Shown: positions 15,333 to 23,964, counted from the stretch's first letter. The stretch: DNA of 64,000 bases from Streptosporangium sp. NBC_01756 (GCF_035917975.1 NZ_CP109130.1:6386001-6450000); one strand, 5' to 3'. Translations and numbers: made by a program. The notes: generated by a model not told the origin, from the letters alone.

Positions 15333-17018
15333 ATGAGTCACCCCCATCCCGAACTCGGGCCGCCGCCGGCGTTGCCCGAAGGCGCGCTGCGAATCGTCGC
15401 GCTGGGCGGTCTCGGTGAGATCGGCCGCAACATGGCGGTGTTCGAATACGAAGGCCGCCTGCTGATCGTCGACTGCGGGGTGCTCTTCCCCGAGCCCGAC
15501 CAGCCGGGCATCGACCTGATCCTGCCCGACTTCGAATACATCCGGGACCGCCTGGACGACATCGAGGCCGTGGTGCTCACCCATGGGCACGAGGATCACA
15601 TCGGCGCCGTGCCGTACCTGCTGCGCGAGCGTCGTGACATCCCGGTCGTGGGGTCGAAGCTGACGCTGGCGCTGATCGAGGCCAAGCTGACCGAGCACCG
15701 CATCCAGCCCTCCAAGAAGGAGGTGGTCGAAGGGGAGCGGCACCGGTTCGGGCCCTTCGAGTGCGAGTTCCTCGCGGTCAACCACTCGATCCCGGACGCG
15801 TTGGCCGTCGCGATCAGGACGCCCGCGGGCATCGTCCTGCACACCGGTGACTTCCGGATGGACCAGTTGCCCAGCGACGGGCGGCTGACCGACCTGGGAG
15901 GGTTCGCCAGGCTCGGCGCCGAAGGCGTCGACCTGCTGATGTCCGACTCGACGAACGCCGAGGTGCCGGGTTTCGTCACCAGCGAGCGGGAGATCGGGCC
16001 GGTCATCGACGAGGTGGTCCGCACCGCGAGCAAGCGCGTGATCGTGGCGAGCTTCGCCTCCCACGTCCACCGCGTCCAGCAGGTCATCGACGCCGCCGAG
16101 AACCACGGCCGCAAGGTCGCGCTGGTCGGCCGCTCCATGGTGCGCAACATGGGCATCGCCCGCGACCTCGGCTACCTGAGGGTGCCGCCGGGCCTGATCG
16201 TCGACTCCAAGGAGATCGAGACCTGGCCGCCGGAGGACGTGGTGCTGATCTGCACCGGCTCCCAGGGCGAGCCGATGGCGGCGCTGTCGCGCATGGCCAA
16301 CCGCGACCACCCCATCAGGGTGGCCGAGGGCGACACCGTGCTGCTGGCCTCCTCCTTGGTGCCCGGCAACGAGACCTCGGTCAACAAGGTCATCAACGGG
16401 CTGGTCCGCTGGGGCGCCCGCGTGGTGCACAAGGGCAACGCGAAGGTCCACGTCTCCGGGCACGCCGCCGCGGGCGAGCTGCTCTACGTGCTCAACATGA
16501 CCCGGCCGTCCAACTTCATGCCGGTGCACGGCGAGTGGCGGCACATGCGGGCACACGCCAAGATCGCCGCGCTGTCCGGAGTGCCGGAAGACCACATCGT
16601 GATCGCCGAGGACGGCGTCGTGGTTGACCTGGTCGACGGCCGCGCGAAGGTCGTGGGAGCGGTCCCGGCGGGTTACGTCTATGTGGACGGCACCTCGGTG
16701 GGCGACGTCACCGACTTCGCGCTCAAGGACCGGCGGATCCTGGGCGAGGAGGGCTTCATCTCCGTCGTCATCGTGGTCGACACCGCCAACGGCAAGCTGG
16801 CCGGTGGACCGGAGATCCACGCCAGGGGATCGGGCATCGACCCCGACCGGCTGGAGGAGGTCCTTCCGCAGATCGAGAAGGCCATGGAGGAGCACGCGGC
16901 CGACGGGGTGGTGGACATCCAGCAGATCCGCCGGGTGGTCCGCAGGACCGTCGGGCGCTGGGTGAGCGACACCTACCGCCGCCGCCCGATGATCATCCCC
17001 GTGGTGATCGAGGTCTGA
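15333..17018 (+). CDS. rnj: Ribonuclease J
   Basis: 561 residues from ATG at 15333 with AGAGAGG upstream. A metallo-beta-lactamase/beta-CASP nuclease: the zinc motif THGHEDHIGAVPYLL, then HTGDFRMD, the beta-CASP segment and ICTGSQGEPMAALSRM, and the C-terminal HxH region HVSGHAAAGELL. It degrades and processes RNA both endo- and 5'-exonucleolytically in the cytoplasm. It lies 155 bases after dapA, as in Mycobacterium and Streptomyces. RNase Y is also encoded in this window (53001-54617). Confidence 0.95.
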   Translation: MSHPHPELGPPPALPEGALRIVALGGLGEIGRNMAVFEYEGRLLIVDCGVLFPEPDQPGIDLILPDFEYIRDRLDDIEAVVLTHGHEDHIGAVPYLLRERRDIPVVGSKLTLALIEAKLTEHRIQPSKKEVVEGERHRFGPFECEFLAVNHSIPDALAVAIRTPAGIVLHTGDFRMDQLPSDGRLTDLGGFARLGAEGVDLLMSDSTNAEVPGFVTSEREIGPVIDEVVRTASKRVIVASFASHVHRVQQVIDAAENHGRKVALVGRSMVRNMGIARDLGYLRVPPGLIVDSKEIETWPPEDVVLICTGSQGEPMAALSRMANRDHPIRVAEGDTVLLASSLVPGNETSVNKVINGLVRWGARVVHKGNAKVHVSGHAAAGELLYVLNMTRPSNFMPVHGEWRHMRAHAKIAALSGVPEDHIVIAEDGVVVDLVDGRAKVVGAVPAGYVYVDGTSVGDVTDFALKDRRILGEEGFISVVIVVDTANGKLAGGPEIHARGSGIDPDRLEEVLPQIEKAMEEHAADGVVDIQQIRRVVRRTVGRWVSDTYRRRPMIIPVVIEV

Positions 17019-17295
17019 TCCCGTCGCCGTACGGTGGCCGCACCGGCCACCGTACGGTCCGTGTCCGCCCCATCGGACGGCACGCCGAGGCAGCGCCCAC
17101 CGGCGGCGTTCGCCGGCGGGTGCGCCCCCGCGGCAGGGGCGAGTGCGGACGCCGCGCCGGAGTCCCGGCCACGGCGTCCGCGACGACCGCCGCAGCACAT
17201 GCTTCGACGCGCTCCCGGAGTCTGATGCTGTGTGACACGGTCGTCTCCCTTCGAAGCCTGGCTCGTCGAGCCTGTCAGGCAGGGCTGAAGAGTTG

Positions 17296-17411
17296 TTTCA
17301 CAACATAGGACCAGATCCTGTTAAGTGGAACAGCTCACCGGTAACTATCTTCTCGCCTTCCGGAAAGCGCATTCCGTCCTATGTATTGACATTGTGTTTC
17401 ATGTAATAGAA
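17296..17411. promoter_or_regulatory. Two tandem pairs of IclR-type 15-bp boxes before the symporter
   Basis: Four related boxes lie in the 426-bp gene-free stretch 17019-17444: TTTCACAACATAGGA (17296), TCCTGTTAAGTGGAA (17316, inverted), TCCTATGTATTGACA (17377, inverted) and TTTCATGTAATAGAA (17397, inverted). Each pair is spaced exactly 20 bp start to start. The last box is the exact reverse complement of one before kduI. The same paired arrangement recurs at 19208 and 22531. The box at 17377 overlaps a TTGACA hexamer, so repression by blocking polymerase is plausible. The rest of the stretch holds nothing recognisable. Confidence 0.7.
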
Positions 17412-17444
17412 CCTCCTCACCAACAGGGCGTTGGGAGGAGACAC

Positions 17445-18941
17445 ATGTCCGTACTCGACTGGTCCGTTCTGGGGGCGTACTTCCTTGTCATGATCGGCAT
17501 CGGGGTGTGGTCGAAGGGCCGCATCAGGAACGTGGCCGACTTCTTCACGGCGGGAGGCCGGATCCCCTGGTGGCTCTCCGGCGTCTCCCACCACATGTCG
17601 GGCTACAGCGCGATCATGTTCGTGGCGTTCGCCGCGGTCGCCTACACCTATGGCCTGGCCATGTACGTCTGGTGGGCGCTGACGATCGGCATCGGCGTGG
17701 GCATCGGCGCGTTCGTCTGGGCGGCCAGGTGGAACCGGCTGCGCTCCAAGCACGGCGTGGTCTCCCCGCTGGAGTATCTCGCCCGCCGCTACAACCTGCC
17801 CACCCAGCAGGTGCTGGCCTACAGCGGGGCGCTGCTGAAGGTCGTGGACATCGCGGCCAAGTGGGTGGCGATCTCCATCCTGCTCAAGGGCTTCGCGGGG
17901 ATCCCCCTCCAGTGGGGCATCCTGATCACCGGTGCCGTCACCCTCGTCTACATCACGGCCGGCGGCCTGTGGGCGGACGTGCTGACCGACTTCGGGCAGT
18001 TCCTCATCCAGGGGATCGCCGGCGTGGCCATGTTCGTGGCGATCATGAGCCATCTGGACGGCGTCGCGACACTGTGGACGATGTGGGACAAGCTCCCGCC
18101 GGGACACGGCGACCCGTTCGCGGGGCCGTACACGACCACGTTCTTCCTCGCCCTGCTGTTCATCAAGACCTTCGAGTACAACGGCGGCATGTGGAACCTG
18201 GCCCAGCGCTACATGGCCTCGCCCTCGGGGTCGGCGGCGAAGCGCTCGGCGCTGCTGTCCAGCGTTCTCTGGCTGGTCTGGCCGCTGGTCCTGTTCATCC
18301 CGATGTTCGCCGCGCCGCTCATCGTTCCCGGCCTGGCGAACGCGGAGGAGGCCTACATCCGGCTGGCCCAGACCCTGCTGCCGCAGGGCGTGATCGGCCT
18401 GGTGCTCGCGGGCTTCTTCTCCCACACCATGGCCATGGTCGCCTCCGACGCCAACGTGATCTCCTCGGTCATCACCAGGGACATCGCGCCGGTGATCGTC
18501 CGCAGGGTGCGCGAGCTGTCCGCGAAGGCCGAGTTGACCTTCGCCCGGGTGACCACCTTCACCTTCGTGCTGGTCAGCATGGCGATCGCGATCACGACCC
18601 AGGGCAAGGGGGCGGTCCTGACGATCGTCGTCGACCTGGTCGCCGCCACGATGGGGCCGATCTCGATCCCGCTGATGCTGGGCATGCTGCCCTGGTTCAG
18701 GCGGAGCGGCCCCACGGCGGCGATCGTCTCCTGGGCGGCGGGCCTGGGCGTCTGGGCGTACATCAAGTGGATCATCGAGTCCAAGGACACCGCGATGGTC
18801 GTCGGGGTGCCGCTGGCCACCTCGCTGATCCTGTATGTGGCGATAGGGCTGCTGAAGCCGGAGAGCCGTCCGGACCGCGACGCCCTGATCGACTCACTCG
18901 GCACCGACCCGGAGGCCGAACGGGCCACCGTGGGCACCTGA
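17445..18941 (+). CDS. SSS-family sodium:solute symporter
   Basis: 498 residues from ATG at 17445, with GGGAGGAG six bases upstream. About 13 hydrophobic helices are visible, with the SSS feature FTAGGRIPWWLSGVSHHMSG in the first loops and MASPSGSAAKRSALL in the middle. The family couples sodium entry to uptake of sugars, carboxylates or uronates across the cytoplasmic membrane. Its position beside kdgK-, kduD- and kduI-like genes and its shared operator boxes suggest import of galacturonate or an unsaturated uronate; that substrate is inference from context. Confidence 0.88.
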   Translation: MSVLDWSVLGAYFLVMIGIGVWSKGRIRNVADFFTAGGRIPWWLSGVSHHMSGYSAIMFVAFAAVAYTYGLAMYVWWALTIGIGVGIGAFVWAARWNRLRSKHGVVSPLEYLARRYNLPTQQVLAYSGALLKVVDIAAKWVAISILLKGFAGIPLQWGILITGAVTLVYITAGGLWADVLTDFGQFLIQGIAGVAMFVAIMSHLDGVATLWTMWDKLPPGHGDPFAGPYTTTFFLALLFIKTFEYNGGMWNLAQRYMASPSGSAAKRSALLSSVLWLVWPLVLFIPMFAAPLIVPGLANAEEAYIRLAQTLLPQGVIGLVLAGFFSHTMAMVASDANVISSVITRDIAPVIVRRVRELSAKAELTFARVTTFTFVLVSMAIAITTQGKGAVLTIVVDLVAATMGPISIPLMLGMLPWFRRSGPTAAIVSWAAGLGVWAYIKWIIESKDTAMVVGVPLATSLILYVAIGLLKPESRPDRDALIDSLGTDPEAERATVGT

Positions 18942-18960
18942 CGGCCGCCACGGGGCGGTG

Positions 18961-18998
18961 ACGGGAGGAGGGGCCGGACGATCGGCCCCTCCTCCCGT
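18961..18998. terminator. Perfect 16-bp hairpin between convergent genes
   Basis: ACGGGAGGAGGGGCCG pairs without mismatch with CGGCCCCTCCTCCCGT around GACGAT. It lies 19 bases after the symporter stop and 2 bases after the tautomerase stop on the other strand, so it serves both. Confidence 0.85.
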
Positions 18999-19000
18999 GC

Positions 19001-19186
19001 TCATTTGTCCGACTCCAGGACGCCGCCGTTGGCCACGTCGGACTTCTCGATCTCGGTGAAGACGATGCGCACCGCCTGGGGGCGGGCCTTCAGAATGGCC
19101 ACGGCGGCCTCGGTCACCGCGGCGACGAACTCCCGGCGCTGGTCGAGGGTCCGTCCTGAGAGTAACTCGACGGTGATGTTCGGCAT
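19001..19186 (-). CDS. 4-oxalocrotonate tautomerase-family protein
   Basis: 61 residues from ATG at 19186, with GGAGG upstream. After removal of Met the N-terminal residue is Pro-1, the catalytic base of the family (MPNITVELLSGRTLDQRREF). The size equals that of a single 4-OT subunit, which works as a hexamer or dimer of trimers. It is a keto-enol tautomerase or isomerase. In this island it could act on a keto-uronate intermediate, but no such reaction is assigned to this family with certainty. It is divergent from the kinase and shares its paired operator. Confidence 0.85.
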   Translation of the reverse strand: MPNITVELLSGRTLDQRREFVAAVTEAAVAILKARPQAVRIVFTEIEKSDVANGGVLESDK

Positions 19187-19207
19187 GTCGGCCTCCAATC
19201 CAGTATA

Positions 19208-19242
19208 TTGCATAACATAAGACCACATTCCATTACATGAAA
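19208..19242. promoter_or_regulatory. Tandem IclR-type box pair between tautomerase and kinase genes
   Basis: TTGCATAACATAAGA (19208) and TTCCATTACATGAAA (19228) are in direct orientation, 20 bp apart, about two helical turns. They sit in the 68-bp region that must hold both divergent promoters. Confidence 0.7.
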
Positions 19243-19254
19243 CAAGGAGTCGTT

Positions 19255-20169
19255 GTGGACATGGTCGTGCTGGGTGAGCCGCTCGTGGAGTTCTCCGCGG
19301 ACCGTGCCCTGTCCGAGGCCGGGACCTTCCACCTGTCCTTCTCGGGTGACGCGCTCAACGCCTCGGTGACCGCCGCCGCACAGGGCGCGCGGGTGGCGCT
19401 GGTGACCCGCGTGGGGGTCGACGAGTTCGGTGCGCGCCTGATCCGTTTCGCGGCCGAGCGCGGTGTGGACACGCGGTGGATGGCCAGGGACGAGGGGTCC
19501 ACGGGCGCCTACGCGGTCGGGGCGGACCCGTCGGGCGAGCGTGCCTTCGCCTACTTCCGCCACGGCAGCGCCGCCTCACACATGGGCCCCGAGGACGTGG
19601 ACCGCTCTCCCGTCGCGGACGCCCGCGTGGTGCTGCTCGGCGGCATCACCGCGGCGATCTCCGATTCCTGCGCGCAGGCCGTACGGCATGCGGCCAAGGC
19701 GGCGTCGGGGCGGGTCGTCTACGACCCCAACTTCCGCTCCCGGCTGACCACCCCGGAGGCCGCCGCCGCCGTCCTGCGGGACGTGGCCCCGCACGCCGCC
19801 CTGGTCAAGATCTCCGCCCCCGGCGACAGCGGTGCCCTCCTCGGTCTCACCGAACCCCACGAGATCGCCCGCGCCTGCCTGGACCTGGGAGCCGGATCCG
19901 TGGCCGTGACCCTCGGCGAAGGCGGGGTGCTGCTGGCCGAGGGGGACGCCACACCGGTGCGCGTCCCGGCGTTCCCGGCCGCCGAGGTCGTCGACCAGAC
20001 CGGCGCGGGCGACAGCTTCGCGGGCACCCTGGCGGCGTGGCTCGCCCGGGGGGAGAGCCTGACGGCGGCGGTCAGGGCCGGTACGGCCGCCGCCTCGATC
20101 AGCCTCGGCGGCCGGGGCGGCACCGGCCGGGTGGCCACCCGTGACCAGGTCGAGGCCGTGCTCGGCTGA
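19255..20169 (+). CDS. kdgK: PfkB-family sugar kinase, probably 2-keto-3-deoxygluconate kinase
   Basis: 304 residues. The start is GTG at 19255, chosen for AAGGAG six bases upstream; an ATG at 19237 lies inside an operator box. PfkB signatures: near the N-terminus FSGDALNASVTAAAQGARVA and near the C-terminus VDQTGAGDSFAGTLAAWL with the catalytic Asp. It phosphorylates a sugar or keto-sugar acid with ATP. KduI and KduD nearby yield 2-keto-3-deoxygluconate, whose next step is phosphorylation by KdgK; the assignment rests on that context. No KDPG aldolase gene is in the window. Confidence 0.8.
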   Translation: MDMVVLGEPLVEFSADRALSEAGTFHLSFSGDALNASVTAAAQGARVALVTRVGVDEFGARLIRFAAERGVDTRWMARDEGSTGAYAVGADPSGERAFAYFRHGSAASHMGPEDVDRSPVADARVVLLGGITAAISDSCAQAVRHAAKAASGRVVYDPNFRSRLTTPEAAAAVLRDVAPHAALVKISAPGDSGALLGLTEPHEIARACLDLGAGSVAVTLGEGGVLLAEGDATPVRVPAFPAAEVVDQTGAGDSFAGTLAAWLARGESLTAAVRAGTAAASISLGGRGGTGRVATRDQVEAVLG

Positions 20170-20185
20170 GGGTGCCCGCGACGGG

Positions 20186-20950
20186 TCAGCGGAGGGCGGT
20201 GGTCGACGGGGCGCCGAGAGCCAGGGAGACCTCGCGGGCGGCGGCGACGACCTCGGGCGCGAACTGCTCGACGTCGTCACGGCCCATGTCCATGGCGAGA
20301 GCGGAGATGGAGATGCCGCCGAGCACCTGACCGGTGTGGTCGAAGACCGGGGCCCCGACGCAGAGGATGCCGGGGAGGTTCTCCTCGTCGTCCAGCGCGT
20401 AGCCGCGGGCGCGCACCTCGGCGAGGTGGGCCAGCAGGTCGTCGACGGTCGTCAGCGTGCTGGGGGTCATGCCGGGCAGACCCGTGCGGGCGCAGATGGC
20501 GCGGACCTCGTCGTCGGGGAGCTGGGCGAGCACGGCCTTGCCGATCGCGGTGCAGTGCAGGCGCAGGCTCATGCCGACGCGTGAGGGCATCTGGTACGGC
20601 CGGCGGCCTTCGAGCTTGTCGATGTAGACCGCCTCGTCACCGCTGCGGATCGCGAAGTGCGTGGTGTAGCCGGTGCGTTCGTGCAGGACGCTCAGCGCCC
20701 CGGAGGCCTGGCGTGCCGGGTCGAACCTGTTCATGACCCGGCCCGCCAGGGTGAGGATGCGGGGGCCGGGCTCATAGCCCCCGCTGCCGTTGGACCGCGC
20801 GAACCCCCACTCGACCAGCGACTGGAGGATGCGATGGACGGTCGACTTGGACACCCCCGTCGCGGTGGCGATGTCGGTTACGCGGTGGTGCTCGGCGATC
20901 GCCTCCAGCACCGCCAGCGCCTTGTCGATGGAACTGCCTTCCCTGACCAC
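20186..20950 (-). CDS. IclR-family regulator, likely KdgR-like repressor of the island
   Basis: 254 residues from GTG at 20950, which is 18 bases after the kduD stop, so it is the third gene of kduI-kduD-iclR. Residues about 8-60 form the IclR winged helix (SSIDKALAVLEAIAEHHRVT, ATGVSKSTVHRILQSL). The C-terminal effector domain contains GYTTHFAIRSGDEAVYIDKL and ISISALAMDM. IclR proteins of the KdgR type sense 2-keto-3-deoxygluconate and bind about 15-bp palindromes. This is the best candidate for binding the paired boxes found three times in the island. Confidence 0.88.
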   Translation of the reverse strand: MVREGSSIDKALAVLEAIAEHHRVTDIATATGVSKSTVHRILQSLVEWGFARSNGSGGYEPGPRILTLAGRVMNRFDPARQASGALSVLHERTGYTTHFAIRSGDEAVYIDKLEGRRPYQMPSRVGMSLRLHCTAIGKAVLAQLPDDEVRAICARTGLPGMTPSTLTTVDDLLAHLAEVRARGYALDDEENLPGILCVGAPVFDHTGQVLGGISISALAMDMGRDDVEQFAPEVVAAAREVSLALGAPSTTALR

Positions 20951-20967
20951 GCTCGTGAGCCTACTGG

Positions 20968-21705
20968 TCAGCGTGCCAGCCAGCCTCCGTCCACCGCCAG
21001 CAGATGGCCGTTGACGTAATCGGAGGCTCTGGAGGCGAGGAAGACGGCGGCCCCCACGAGGTCTTCGGGCTCGCCCCAGCGCCCGGCCGGGATGCGCTCC
21101 CTGATCTCGCTCTCCCGCACGGGGTCGTCCCGCAGCCGCCGGGTGTTGCCGGTCGCGATGTAGCCCGGGGCGATCGCGTTGACCTGCACCCCGGAGGCCG
21201 CCCACTCGCACGCCAGCGCCCGGGTGAGTCCGGCGACGGCGTGTTTGGCCGCCGTGTAGCCGACGACGTTGACGCCTCCCTGGAAGGACAGCATCGAGGC
21301 GATCATGATGATCTTCCCCGAGCCCCGGGCGAGCATTCGCGCGCCGACGGCCTGGCTGAGCAGGAAGACCGACTCGAGGTTGACGTCGAGCACCTCCCGG
21401 AAGGCGGTGTGGGAGTGCTCGGCCGCGGGGGATCTACGGATGATCCCGGCGTTGTTGACCAGCACGTCGATGGGGCCCAGGCGCTCCACCGCCTCGGGAA
21501 CGCGCCGGGGGTCGGCCAGGTCGAGGATCCACCGGGTGGCCCTGCTGCCGGTCCCGCGCACCTCGGCCTCGACCTCGTCCAGGTCGTCGTCACGCCCGTG
21601 CAGCACGATGTCGGCTCCCGCCGCGGCCATGCCCACGGCGAGGGCCCGGCCGATCCCGGTCCGCGCGCCGGTGACGAGCACGGTCCTGCCGTCCAGGGAG
21701 AACAT
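20968..21705 (-). CDS. kduD: 2-dehydro-3-deoxy-D-gluconate 5-dehydrogenase (SDR)
   Basis: 245 residues; the ATG at 21705 overlaps the kduI stop (TGATG). Classical SDR: TVLVTGARTGIGRALAVGMA, NNAG, catalytic Ser in IIMIASMLSFQGG and Tyr/Lys in YTAAKHAVAG, then NAIAPGYIATGNT. The IATxNT stretch and the ending YVNGHLLAVDGGWLAR are typical of KduD. It oxidises/reduces the 2,5-diketo-3-deoxygluconate made by KduI to 2-keto-3-deoxygluconate with NAD(H). Confidence 0.9.
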   Translation of the reverse strand: MFSLDGRTVLVTGARTGIGRALAVGMAAAGADIVLHGRDDDLDEVEAEVRGTGSRATRWILDLADPRRVPEAVERLGPIDVLVNNAGIIRRSPAAEHSHTAFREVLDVNLESVFLLSQAVGARMLARGSGKIIMIASMLSFQGGVNVVGYTAAKHAVAGLTRALACEWAASGVQVNAIAPGYIATGNTRRLRDDPVRESEIRERIPAGRWGEPEDLVGAAVFLASRASDYVNGHLLAVDGGWLAR

Positions 21706-22517
21706 CAGCGCATCTCGCCGATCGCGACCGGTTCCATGTCGTCGAAGGCCTGGTTCTCCCCGCCCATGGCCCAGACGAAGGAGTAGTTGTGGGTGCCGAA
21801 ACCGCAGTGCACCGACCAGGACGGCGAGATCACGGCCTGCCGGTCGGCGACGACGAGGTTGCGGGTCTCGTCGGGCCGTCCCATCAGATGGATCACCCGC
21901 TGGTCGGCGGGCAGATCGAAGTAGAGGTAGACCTCGGTCCTGCGTCCATGGGTGTGGCAGGGCATGGTGTTCCACATGCTGCCGGGCTCCAGCACGGTCA
22001 CACCGAGCACGAGCTGGCAGCTCTGGATGCCCTTGGCGTGGACGTACTTGTAGATCGTGCGGTCGTTCGACCCCTCCCCGCCGCCCAGTCTGACGGGCTC
22101 GGCCTCCTCCAGGGTGGCCCTGACCGTCGGGCGATCGGCGTGCGCGGGGGTGGAGACCAGGTAGAACGCGCCGTTCTCGAAGGTCACCTCGCGGGCCCCG
22201 CGGCCGACGTAGAGGCACTCCCTGGGCGCCAGCCCGTACGGCACGCCGTCCACCGTCACCGTGCCGGCCGCGCCCACGTTGACCACGCCGAGCTCACGGC
22301 GCTCCAGGAAGTACTCCGCCCGGAGCGGAGCGGGGCAGGGCAGCCCCAGCGGCCCCTCCGCGGGCAGGGCGCCGCCGACCACCATGCGGTCCTCGTGGGA
22401 GTAGAGCAGGTGGACCTCACCGGGCACGAAGAGCCGTTCCGCCAGGAACCGGCGGCGTAGCCAGTCGGTCGTCGCGCCGGGGATCTGGTCGGGCGCCGTG
22501 GCATGCCGTACGTCCAT
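21705..22517 (-). CDS. kduI: 5-dehydro-4-deoxy-D-glucuronate isomerase
   Basis: 270 residues from ATG at 22517 with GGAGGG just upstream, first gene of the operon. A double cupin enzyme. The metal site lies in WNTMPCHTHGRRTEVYLYFD, with further His and Glu downstream (SWSVHCGFGTHNYSF). It isomerises 5-keto-4-deoxyuronate from pectin or glycosaminoglycan lyase products. The length and the AFDDME ending match the family. Control by the operator pair at 22531-22565 is likely. Confidence 0.95.
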   Translation of the reverse strand: MDVRHATAPDQIPGATTDWLRRRFLAERLFVPGEVHLLYSHEDRMVVGGALPAEGPLGLPCPAPLRAEYFLERRELGVVNVGAAGTVTVDGVPYGLAPRECLYVGRGAREVTFENGAFYLVSTPAHADRPTVRATLEEAEPVRLGGGEGSNDRTIYKYVHAKGIQSCQLVLGVTVLEPGSMWNTMPCHTHGRRTEVYLYFDLPADQRVIHLMGRPDETRNLVVADRQAVISPSWSVHCGFGTHNYSFVWAMGGENQAFDDMEPVAIGEMR

Positions 22518-22530
22518 CGACCCTCCGTGG

Positions 22531-22565
22531 TTCTATTACATGAAATTAGACGCTGCTACATAGAA
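22531..22565. promoter_or_regulatory. Tandem IclR-type box pair before kduI
   Basis: TTCTATTACATGAAA (22531) and CGCTGCTACATAGAA (22551), 20 bp apart. The first is the exact reverse complement of the box at 17397. They lie 14 bases upstream of the kduI start codon, over the expected promoter. The remainder of the 220-bp gap shows no further element. Confidence 0.7.
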
Positions 22566-22737
22566 CACTAGGAGCATACAGCGGCACCCTCTCCGGCGCA
22601 CCCGCCGGAGACGTGGAAGATCACGGACCGTTCTCGGCAACCGGGCCGCCACCGCGGCGCGCCCACCCCGGCGCCGGTGGGAAGGCCGGTGAGAAGGCGG
22701 GAGGGAAGATCGCCTGCGGCCGTCTCCCCCCGGGGGG

Positions 22738-23496
22738 TCAGACCGCCCGGTTGCGCAGCAGGTCGGTGATCTGCCGCGCCGCCCGGACCAACGTGGCGAC
22801 GATGTGCTCCTGATGGGCCTCGTCGAGACGGACCAGCGGAATCGAGGCGCTGATCGCGTCCGTCACCGGCAGCCGGTACGGCAGGGCCACCGCGAAGCAG
22901 CCGAGCCCCGGCACGTTCTGCTCGCGCTCACTGGCGTAGCCACGCTCCCGCGCCTGCTTCAGCTCGGACAGGAGCAGGTCGCGGTCGGTGACGGTGTGCG
23001 GGGTGATGGGGAGCAGCACCGGGGGCATCAGCTCGGCGGCGTCGGGCCGCTCGGACAGGACCGCCCGGCCGAGGGCGGTGGCGTGGGCGGGCTGCCTGCG
23101 GCCCACCCGCGAGCTGAAGCGCAGGTGGTGCTGGGATTCGCGGCTGACGAGGTAGACCATGTCGGCACCGTCCAGCCGGGCCAGGTGGACGGTCTCGTTG
23201 ATCTCCCCGCGGACCTGCTCCAGGACGAGCGCGGCGGCGCGGACCACGGGATCACGGTCGAGATAGGAGGTGCCGACGAGCAGGGCGCGTACCCCGATGC
23301 CGTAGGCGGAGCCCGCGGGGTCGCACTCGACCCAGCCCCGGCCGGCCAGCGTCCGCAGCAGCATGGAGAGGCTCGACTTGGGATAGCCCAGCTCACGCTG
23401 GAGCTCGGCCAGGGTCAACCGGCGGTCGGCCCGCGCCAGCGCCTCCAGCAGCGCGACTGTCCGGTCGGCCGACTTGACGGGGGGCCGCGCATCCAT
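22738..23496 (-). CDS. Second IclR-family regulator
   Basis: 252 residues from ATG at 23496, with AAAGGAG six bases upstream. N-terminal winged helix (SADRTVALLEALARADRRLT, ELGYPKSSLSMLLRTL) and IclR effector domain (ETVHLARLDGADMVYLVSRE, GCFAVALPYR). It is only moderately similar to the IclR protein at 20186. None of the paired 15-bp boxes lies next to it, so it probably answers to another ligand or regulates a gene elsewhere. Confidence 0.88.
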   Translation of the reverse strand: MDARPPVKSADRTVALLEALARADRRLTLAELQRELGYPKSSLSMLLRTLAGRGWVECDPAGSAYGIGVRALLVGTSYLDRDPVVRAAALVLEQVRGEINETVHLARLDGADMVYLVSRESQHHLRFSSRVGRRQPAHATALGRAVLSERPDAAELMPPVLLPITPHTVTDRDLLLSELKQARERGYASEREQNVPGLGCFAVALPYRLPVTDAISASIPLVRLDEAHQEHIVATLVRAARQITDLLRNRAV

Positions 23497-23685
23497 TCCG
23501 GCTCCTTTGCCGTGGCGTCGCACCGGAACGGCGCCGACACGGCGGCGCGTCGTGCGCCCTTGACACCGTCCAGATGATTTTCACAGACTCCGCGCGAGGT
23601 GCGGGCGATCCGCGGGCTGCCGTCCGCTCCGTGCCGGCGGCAGACCCTGTCTCGCCTGCGTCAGCGCGCGCTCTGCCCTTCCATC

Positions 23686-23819
23686 CTGGTGCATGAACGG
23701 CCCTGGTGCATGAACGGCCCTGGTGCATGAACGGCCCTGGTGCATGAACGGCCCTGGTGCATGAGCGGCCCGGTGCATGAACGGCTCCGGCGCGCGAACG
23801 GCCCGGTGCATGAACGGCT
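23686..23819. repeat. 17-bp tandem repeats upstream of ftsK
   Basis: Five units of CTGGTGCATGAACGGCC (the fifth with one change) are followed by three degenerate 16-17-bp units. The period is not a multiple of three, so it is not a coding repeat. It occupies the centre of the 468-bp gap 23497-23964, which otherwise contains only the ftsK promoter region. Confidence 0.92.
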
Positions 23820-23964
23820 CCGGCGCCTCTCCGACTCCCGTGAGGTTCCCACCGGGCACACCGACGGCCCCGGACGGGCATGTCGCCGGACCGGACGGGT
23901 ATGGCCCTACCGGTCCCGGCGAGCCTGCACGCTATTCATCACGTGTCTCGCTAGCCTCATTACC

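Noticed and set aside
14826..17198. Long minus-strand frame of 790 codons opposite dapA and RNase J
   Set aside because: His/Asp/Val-rich sequence typical of the antisense of high-GC genes; the plus-strand genes are certain.
17386..17414. TTGACA as a standard sigma-70 promoter for the symporter
   Set aside because: No acceptable -10 element occurs 16-18 bases downstream; the hexamer is part of an operator box. A promoter there remains possible but is not supported.
23686..23819. Possible CRISPR array
   Set aside because: Units are contiguous 17-mers without spacers and there are no cas genes.
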